This document shows, in pieces, positions 6,227 to 10,273 of a stretch of DNA of 10,273 nt; position 1 is the stretch's first letter, and every line of letters starts with the position of its first letter. A program made the translations under genes and the position numbers. The DNA is taken from positions 1 through 10,273 of the forward strand of contig VGBQ01000088.1 of assembly GCA_016870425.1 (NCBI GenBank), written 5' to 3'. Under the pieces are notes generated by a model. That model saw only the letters and a list, made by a program, of their open reading frames with translations. It was not told where the DNA came from and searched no databases. This stretch comes from Actinomycetota bacterium (lineage in GTDB: Bacteria; Actinomycetota; Actinomycetes; S36-B12).

Positions 6227-6669
6227 ATGGTCACGGGGCCGGCAGCACCTGTCGCGTCCTGGTACCAGAGCGCGACCTGGAACTCAGTGCTGCCCGAGGG
6301 CAGTCTCTTCATCTTGCATGCCCACGTCGAGCCCTTCTTGAATTCCAGGCAGGTCCCACCCGTCTTGTATTCCTTGCTGCTGGTGCAGCGGCCGTCGGAC
6401 GTGAGGACTCGGAAGTAGAGCGTGTAGGGGTTTGGATAGCGCTGGTTCGACTGCGACCACGTGACCTTGGCCTTGCCCTTGATGGCGCCATACTTAGCCG
6501 CGGTCACACTCGTGGCAGCCGTGGGAGTGGGAATGGCAGTGTTGACCTGCCCCGGGGAGCAGTTGGTCGTGGTCTTGTCGGCATCATCCGCCCCTGCCGG
6601 ACCGGCATACACGGCCGGGATGAGGACGACGGCTAGCGCCGCCGTCGCGGCTAGCTTGGACACGACCAC
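6193..6669 (-). CDS. Secreted fibronectin-III-like protein, paralog D (first of four)
   Basis: This 158-residue protein is the promoter-proximal member of the family. It has a short signal peptide (MVVSK, hydrophobic stretch, probable cleavage after GPAGA) that differs from those of B and C. The domain shows IKGKAKVTWSQS, YTLYFRVLTSDGRCT, SGSTEFQVALWY and ISAWSNAVNVK. Four mature cysteines are present (NCSP, GRCT, TCLE, ACKM), as in A and B. The start is GTG at 6669, preceded by GAAGGG about ten bases upstream; a second GTG two codons later is a less likely alternative. Mature A and D share more than the signal peptides do (CSPELVN / CSPGQVN), so they may be nearer the ancestral form. Function unknown. 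Confidence 0.8.
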   Translation of the reverse strand: MVVSKLAATAALAVVLIPAVYAGPAGADDADKTTTNCSPGQVNTAIPTPTAATSVTAAKYGAIKGKAKVTWSQSNQRYPNPYTLYFRVLTSDGRCTSSKEYKTGGTCLEFKKGSTWACKMKRLPSGSTEFQVALWYQDATGAAGPVTISAWSNAVNVK

Positions 6670-6690
6670 GAAGCTCTCACCCTTCCGCGC

Positions 6691-6719
6691 ATGCTTTAGT
6701 TGAGTTCTACACCACTGCG
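6691..6719 (-). promoter_or_regulatory. Weak candidate promoter of the four-gene secreted-protein operon
   Basis: In the 125-bp gap upstream of paralog D the minus strand has TTCCTT, a 17-bp spacer and TAGAAC, ending about 30 bases before the ribosome binding site. The hexamers match the consensus only partly. The position is sensible for the operon start, but the call is weak and coordinates are approximate. Confidence 0.2.
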
Positions 6720-6794
6720 GCCCGCGAAGGAAATCGAACCATGGGCGGTTAGGGCGACCCCGGGGCCTTCACGCATCGCGACCGAACGCGCCCC

Positions 6795-7526
6795 TCATCC
6801 TTGAAGGCTGCGGCGCTCCACTCGCTGGGCGACAACGATCGACATGGTGTCGACGTACCCACGAGTGATCCGGCCCACGCCCCGTGTTCCTTCGCTGGAG
6901 GCGAACGCCACACCCACGATCGACGTCCCGGCGAGGTAGTAGCTGACATACGAATCACCGACGAAGGCAAACTTCGTATCAAAGGCCTTGACAACAACGT
7001 CGAAATCGAGGAACAAGGTCAAGCCCGCCCTGCCGTAGAGCGGCCGGGTCTGGCTGACCGTGGTGTTGACCACCATCCTGGTGGAGATCCCCTCATCGGA
7101 CAGATCCACCTCGATCCGTCCCTCGCACTGCGCCGCCAGGGAATTGAGGTTGTTCCAGGCGCGCACGGCCGCGTCACGCGAGCTGTACTGGTAGATGTAG
7201 GAACCGATATCGGTGTTCTTTCGCAGGTCGACCGACGAATACATCGACTGGCGCGCCTGCTTGCCCTCGAGGGGTTCGCCACTGCGATCCAGGCACAATC
7301 CGGGGGAGTCAGCCTCGCGTCCCTTGCGGAGGACCTGCCGTGCCACCGGCGTGGTGCCGCGAGACATCCATTGCGGTACATCACCGGCAGCGAGTGAGGA
7401 CGCCGCCAAGCGGAGATCGTTCACGGGGACGTACACGGCCGCCTGAGCCGGTTGGGCGAGCGCCATCGGAAGGGTGATGGCCACGGAGGCGGCCACGGCG
7501 AGCACAGGTCGCAGAAGGGGGGTCAT
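6795..7526 (-). CDS. Exported protein of unknown function, coupled to an MFS transporter
   Basis: A 243-residue protein with a clear signal peptide (MTPLLRPVL, hydrophobic core, ending QPAQA at residue 29). The mature part has only two cysteines, C78 (GLCLDRSG) and C134 (LAAQCEGR), which probably form a disulfide. The pattern DAAVRAWNNLNSLAAQC, followed by beta-rich segments (MVVNTTVSQTRPLYGRAGLTLFLDFDVVVK, split here by a hydrophobic strand), weakly recalls the PknH-type extracellular sensor domain of actinobacteria; I would not rely on this. The ATG at 7526 overlaps the stop of the upstream transporter gene as ATGA, so translation is coupled and the two proteins likely act together, for example as an extracytoplasmic partner of the transporter. 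Confidence 0.75.
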   Translation of the reverse strand: MTPLLRPVLAVAASVAITLPMALAQPAQAAVYVPVNDLRLAASSLAAGDVPQWMSRGTTPVARQVLRKGREADSPGLCLDRSGEPLEGKQARQSMYSSVDLRKNTDIGSYIYQYSSRDAAVRAWNNLNSLAAQCEGRIEVDLSDEGISTRMVVNTTVSQTRPLYGRAGLTLFLDFDVVVKAFDTKFAFVGDSYVSYYLAGTSIVGVAFASSEGTRGVGRITRGYVDTMSIVVAQRVERRSLQG

Positions 7527-8767
7527 GGGATGACCCCACCAGAAACGCCACCCCTGGTCAACCCTCGGCGCGCGCAGGAAATCCAGACCGCGACACTCCC
7601 GATCGACAGGCCGACGCAGGCCACCAGCAGTGCAGCCTCAACGGAGACGAATGTCATGAGTAGGGCCCACAGCAGCAGGCCGATGGGGTCGCAGACACCC
7701 TTGACGAAGCTCAGGGTCGCCACGGCCTCTCCGTCCGGTGCGCCAGACGTGACCGCCGCGTCGATCTGCAGTGCTTTCGCCGTGAAGCGAGCGGCCCCGA
7801 ATCCGAGCCCGACGAGGATCCAGGCGGCGAGCTCGCGCTGCCCTGTCCAGATAAACGACGCAAGGGCGAAGGCGAGGAGGCATCCGGCGCACGCCAGCCC
7901 GCAGATGGCCGCGGCAGGGAGCGACCGTAGGCGCCGTTGCAGGAGCGTGACGAGCAGGGGTGCGAAGACCTCTCCCACCGCACTCCCCGCCATGAGGAGG
8001 CCGGCCCCCGGCAGGAGAGGGACCTCGCGCAAGTCCGATGTGATGGGGACGATGAGGGAGAGAAACGGCAAGGCAAAGACGGACAGGGTGCACGTGACGG
8101 CCACGGTCGCGCGCAGCGGACCCGGCGTCCTCACGTGCTGGAGCAGCGTGCTGTAGGCACGACCTCCGCGCTGCTGCCCCTTGGGGAACGCGCCACGCGG
8201 TGCGACAGTGGCCAGGACAACCACCAAGGGAATCACGAGGAGGCCGCGCGCGAAGATGCCGACGCCCGGTGGCACCGACAGCAGGAGGTAGCCCCCCAGC
8301 AGCGAGCCTGCCGCCCAACTCAGCCCCATGATGACGGACAGTCGTGCATACGCACCCGCCATACTGTGCCCGGACAGGTACGCGCGGCACAAGAGTGGAG
8401 CGAGCACAGCGCTCATCGCAGACATCACGCCCATGACGGGCACGGCCGCCAGGAGCGCCGGATAGGGCGGCAGCCCCGCGAAGAGGGCGAGGCTGAGAGC
8501 TCCCCAGACTAGTGCCGCGCCCGAATCTGCCACGACGTAGAGGCGTCGGTATCCCCAGCGTGCTGCCCATCCGGGGACGTGCGGCACGGTGAGGACGCTG
8601 GCGACCAACAGCAGGGTGATCATGGTGGCGGTGCGAAGCGCCCCACGGCTCGGGTCACTGGTGGTGGCGATGTACGTGGCTTCCAGGACGCCCACCGCGG
8701 AGCCCACAGTGGCTAGCGCAGTTCCCGCGTAGAAGAGCGGCGCCGCCAGGCGCTGCGGCTCGGACAC
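7523..8767 (-). CDS. Major facilitator superfamily transporter
   Basis: This 414-residue protein is almost entirely hydrophobic helices, about 12 by eye, as expected for an MFS permease of normal length. A motif-A-like loop between helices 2 and 3 reads PGWAARWGYRRLYVVAD. The central loop, around residues 195-215, is basic (PKGQQRGGRAY), which places it in the cytoplasm and fits the 6+6 arrangement. Helices 4-5 contain the small-residue-rich GLSWAAGSLLGGYLL found in drug-proton antiporter-type members. The substrate cannot be told. The start is GTG at 8767, with an imperfect AGGAG or GGGGGCGG upstream. The stop overlaps the start of the exported protein gene by 4 bp. Confidence 0.88.
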   Translation of the reverse strand: MSEPQRLAAPLFYAGTALATVGSAVGVLEATYIATTSDPSRGALRTATMITLLLVASVLTVPHVPGWAARWGYRRLYVVADSGAALVWGALSLALFAGLPPYPALLAAVPVMGVMSAMSAVLAPLLCRAYLSGHSMAGAYARLSVIMGLSWAAGSLLGGYLLLSVPPGVGIFARGLLVIPLVVVLATVAPRGAFPKGQQRGGRAYSTLLQHVRTPGPLRATVAVTCTLSVFALPFLSLIVPITSDLREVPLLPGAGLLMAGSAVGEVFAPLLVTLLQRRLRSLPAAAICGLACAGCLLAFALASFIWTGQRELAAWILVGLGFGAARFTAKALQIDAAVTSGAPDGEAVATLSFVKGVCDPIGLLLWALLMTFVSVEAALLVACVGLSIGSVAVWISCARRGLTRGGVSGGVIP

Positions 8768-8928
8768 GGTGCACCGCCCCCTTGCTCCTGCGCGACACTC
8801 GGTGGCCTACCGATCGAACTCGGTCTCGGAGTGCAGGGTAGCGGCTTCGCGAGGCACTCCCTTGACTCACCCGCAACGGGCCTCTGTGCGCAACGAAGAT
8901 GCAACCCCTTGACCCCAGAAATTGTCCA
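8768..8928 (-). other. Non-coding leader of the transporter operon
   Basis: These 161 bases lie between the transporter start and the decayed gene upstream. A promoter for the transporter pair should be here. I see TACCCT at about 8834-8839 on the minus strand as a possible -10 but no convincing -35 at the right distance, and no clear operator palindrome or riboswitch-like element. Confidence 0.3.
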
Positions 8929-9183
8929 TCACGACGATGAGACGACTCGAACAATCTCTACGGAGGTGTCATAAAGGTACGCCGAGCCACAGTCGACTTC
9001 GTGCACCTTTGGGTTGGTGAGGATCTTGATGGCGCGGCCTTCAGCAGCGCTGCCGTGCCATCAGCCGAAAGGAATGCCGACGAGACCCTGTTGCATTTGG
9101 TCGCTAACGTGAGCCATCAATGCCAACTCTCCAGGCTCATTGAAGACCAGCACCTTATCGCCGGCGCCCATGTTGCGAAGCCC
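8929..9183 (-). pseudogene. Decayed C-terminal fragment of a molybdopterin oxidoreductase (DMSO reductase superfamily)
   Basis: Translating the minus strand in one frame gives GLRNMGAGDKVLVFNEPGE, LALMAHVSDQMQQGLVGIPFG, a TGA stop, then WHGSAAEGRAIKILTNPK and CGSAYLYDTSVEIVRVV, ending at TGA 8931-8929. This is the pattern of the molybdopterin-dinucleotide-binding domain that closes enzymes such as formate dehydrogenase, nitrate reductase and DMSO reductase: GD.V.VFN..GE, G.v.IPFGWW, N.LT, G...L.DT.VEV. The TGA (9063-9061) sits where the second-last aromatic of the GWW motif is expected, so TGG became TGA. The N-terminal 600 or more residues are absent, and unrelated sequence follows directly upstream. 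The frame stays open toward 9270 but similarity there is not convincing. It is unrelated to the xanthine-oxidase-type Mo enzyme at the left of the window. Confidence 0.75.
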
Positions 9184-9266
9184 GGTGCGAGATCGAGCGA
9201 CCTCTCCTCCACCACGGCGTTCACCTGGGTGTGTGATCCGGAGAGGTCGAGCGCAAGGAGTAGGGG

Positions 9267-10273
9267 TCAGCGGACGCGTCGGATAACGGTGTCGGCCCGG
9301 GGCTTGATCGTCATCGACCGGCCCAAATGACGAATGGTTACCGAGTTTCCCTGCGGCACGAGAACGATGGTGCGGTCGTCGAAGTGCTGTTCCCTCGTCG
9401 CCGCTTTGGCGCTGATGGTTGATCCAGGAGGTGCCGAGACCGACACCAGCCAGGGTCGGACCTTCACCTTCACTCCCGGGACTGTTGGGATACGCAAGCC
9501 CTTGCCGCGCGGATTGCCCGCCATGCGGGGCCCACCTGGACCCCAGTAAATGCGACGAGCATCGACGGTGACGGTGCCAGCCTTAGCTCGGAATTGGGAA
9601 AACTGAACGTGCATGAAGGGGTTAAGAAGCCGTGTGCCCGGATTGCATCCGGGCAGGAAGATGCACGTAGCGCACATATTCTGGCGTGGACTCAGCCGTG
9701 TTCCCGGGCCACCTCTCGGCGTCTGCGGGTCAAGATGGCGCTCGTAGCAGGACTCGCAAAACTCGACACCGGAGAGATTGATGCGCGTGGGGGCGGCGGA
9801 GCCACCGTGAACGATGGTGAGCAAGGGTGCACCAGCGGCTTCCGGGAAGCCCACCATTGATCCCTCGACGGAGACCCTGCTTCCCGCCGCGATAGCCAGG
9901 GTAGTCGCGGCTCCGCCTCGAATCACCGAGTCGTGAACCTCCACGTTTTCGCTGTCAATGGCGAGTCCTGCGTCTGCCTCGCCCCGGATGTCGATCCCCT
10001 GCAGGGTCACGTCATCGGCGTCGATCTCCAGGCCCGCCGACTCTCCCTCCTGGGATTCAACCCACACGTTTTCGATATCGGCGCCGTCGACCTGGACGGC
10101 CACGCCCTCGTCGAGCATCAGCGGATCATCCGGATCACCGGCAAACTCGCCTGTGTCGAGAAGTTCCTCAAGCAAGGTGTCGGGGTCGTCATCAAAGACG
10201 AGCCCTGGATCTGGATCATCGCCGTCAGGCGGCGGGTCATCAGGCGGCGGGTCATCAGGCGGCGGGTCATCAG
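9267..10273 (-). CDS. Surface or secreted right-handed beta-helix protein, C-terminal part (5'-partial)
   Basis: The reading frame is open to the right edge, so the start lies outside; an in-frame TTG at 10175 is not a likely start because the coding pattern continues upstream. In order the fragment has: a linker of repeated DDPPP ending in GDDPDPGLVFDDDPD; an acidic stretch; about four rungs of 22 residues (roughly 10106-9843) with the repeating form GLEIDADDVTLQGIDIRGEA, typical of pectate-lyase-like beta-helices; then CESC and CATC plus one more Cys (PGC) at about 9770-9648. A WGPGGP segment near 9540 resembles the WG..GP turn seen in other beta-helix proteins. The end is basic (RADTVIRRVR). 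A cell-surface adhesin or polysaccharide-binding role is possible; no catalytic residues were identified. Confidence 0.72.
   Translation of the reverse strand, partial: DDPPPDDPPPDDPPPDGDDPDPGLVFDDDPDTLLEELLDTGEFAGDPDDPLMLDEGVAVQVDGADIENVWVESQEGESAGLEIDADDVTLQGIDIRGEADAGLAIDSENVEVHDSVIRGGAATTLAIAAGSRVSVEGSMVGFPEAAGAPLLTIVHGGSAAPTRINLSGVEFCESCYERHLDPQTPRGGPGTRLSPRQNMCATCIFLPGCNPGTRLLNPFMHVQFSQFRAKAGTVTVDARRIYWGPGGPRMAGNPRGKGLRIPTVPGVKVKVRPWLVSVSAPPGSTISAKAATREQHFDDRTIVLVPQGNSVTIRHLGRSMTIKPRADTVIRRVR
10225..10273 (-). repeat. 15-bp in-frame tandem repeat coding for an Asp/Pro linker
   Basis: The plus-strand unit TCAGGCGGCGGGTCA occurs three times without mismatch (10225-10239, 10240-10254, 10255-10269) and starts a fourth copy that the window edge cuts. 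On the minus strand each unit encodes the five residues DDPPP in register with the beta-helix gene, so length change would alter a spacer without shifting the frame. Confidence 0.9.

Noticed and set aside
6735..6750. GGTTCGATTTCC on the minus strand, like a tRNA T-arm or attachment site
   Set aside because: The flanking bases do not form the five-pair T stem, no acceptor stem or anticodon arm could be built, and no integrase is nearby.
7452..8156. Plus-strand frame of 234 codons with many Arg, Ser and Pro
   Set aside because: It is a shadow of the transporter gene and the start of the exported protein; no domain or ribosome binding site supports it.
9061..9063. The in-frame TGA as a selenocysteine codon
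   Set aside because: In Sec-containing formate dehydrogenases the Sec ligates Mo in the catalytic part, not the C-terminal cofactor-binding domain. The site here corresponds to a Trp, and the rest of the gene is missing.
10225..10273. CRISPR-like repeats at the right edge
   Set aside because: The units are directly abutting 15-mers without spacers and lie in frame in a coding sequence.

Overview
The window comes from a high-G+C bacterium. Codons end almost uniformly in G or C, GTG and TTG starts are common, and secreted proteins carry typical Ala-x-Ala signal peptides. Together with an aerobic CO dehydrogenase operon this suggests an actinomycete; no finer placement is possible from the sequence. 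All intact genes lie on the minus strand; the only plus-strand coding remnant is a 5'-truncated fragment.

Region 1 (1-3926, minus strand) is a molybdenum hydroxylase operon. Read in the direction of transcription it holds a class A beta-lactamase-like serine hydrolase, an XdhC/CoxF-type maturation factor, a 106-bp gap with a possible promoter, a 77-residue protein of unknown function, then coxM (FAD subunit), coxS (2Fe-2S subunit) and the first 152 codons of coxL (Mo subunit, cut by the left edge). The M-S-L order and the CoxL N-terminus point to a form I-like aerobic CO dehydrogenase, which oxidises CO to CO2 and passes electrons to the respiratory chain. XdhC would help insert or modify the Mo cofactor. 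The roles of the hydrolase and the small protein are unknown.

Region 2 (3996-4511, plus strand) is the 3' part of a coding sequence that has lost its start and any signal peptide. It converges on region 3.

Region 3 (4581-6669, minus strand) is a tandem array of four paralogous small secreted proteins, each with a signal peptide and one domain that looks fibronectin-III-like. Intergenic gaps are a uniform 36-37 bp. A 269-bp direct repeat (offset exactly 501 bp, about 12 mismatches by hand count) spans each of the two upstream junctions and records a recent tandem duplication. The cores of the proteins have diverged far more than the flanks.

Region 4 (6795-8767, minus strand) is a translationally coupled pair: a 12-TM-type major facilitator transporter overlapping (ATGA) an exported protein with two cysteines.

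Region 5 (8768-9266) has no intact gene but contains the decayed C-terminal domain of a second, unrelated molybdenum enzyme (DMSO reductase superfamily), with a Trp codon turned to TGA.

Region 6 (9267-10273, minus strand) is the C-terminal part of a surface protein: an Asp/Pro repeat linker, a right-handed beta-helix and a cysteine-bearing tail. Its start lies beyond the right edge.

No rRNA, tRNA, CRISPR array, transposase or integrase was seen.
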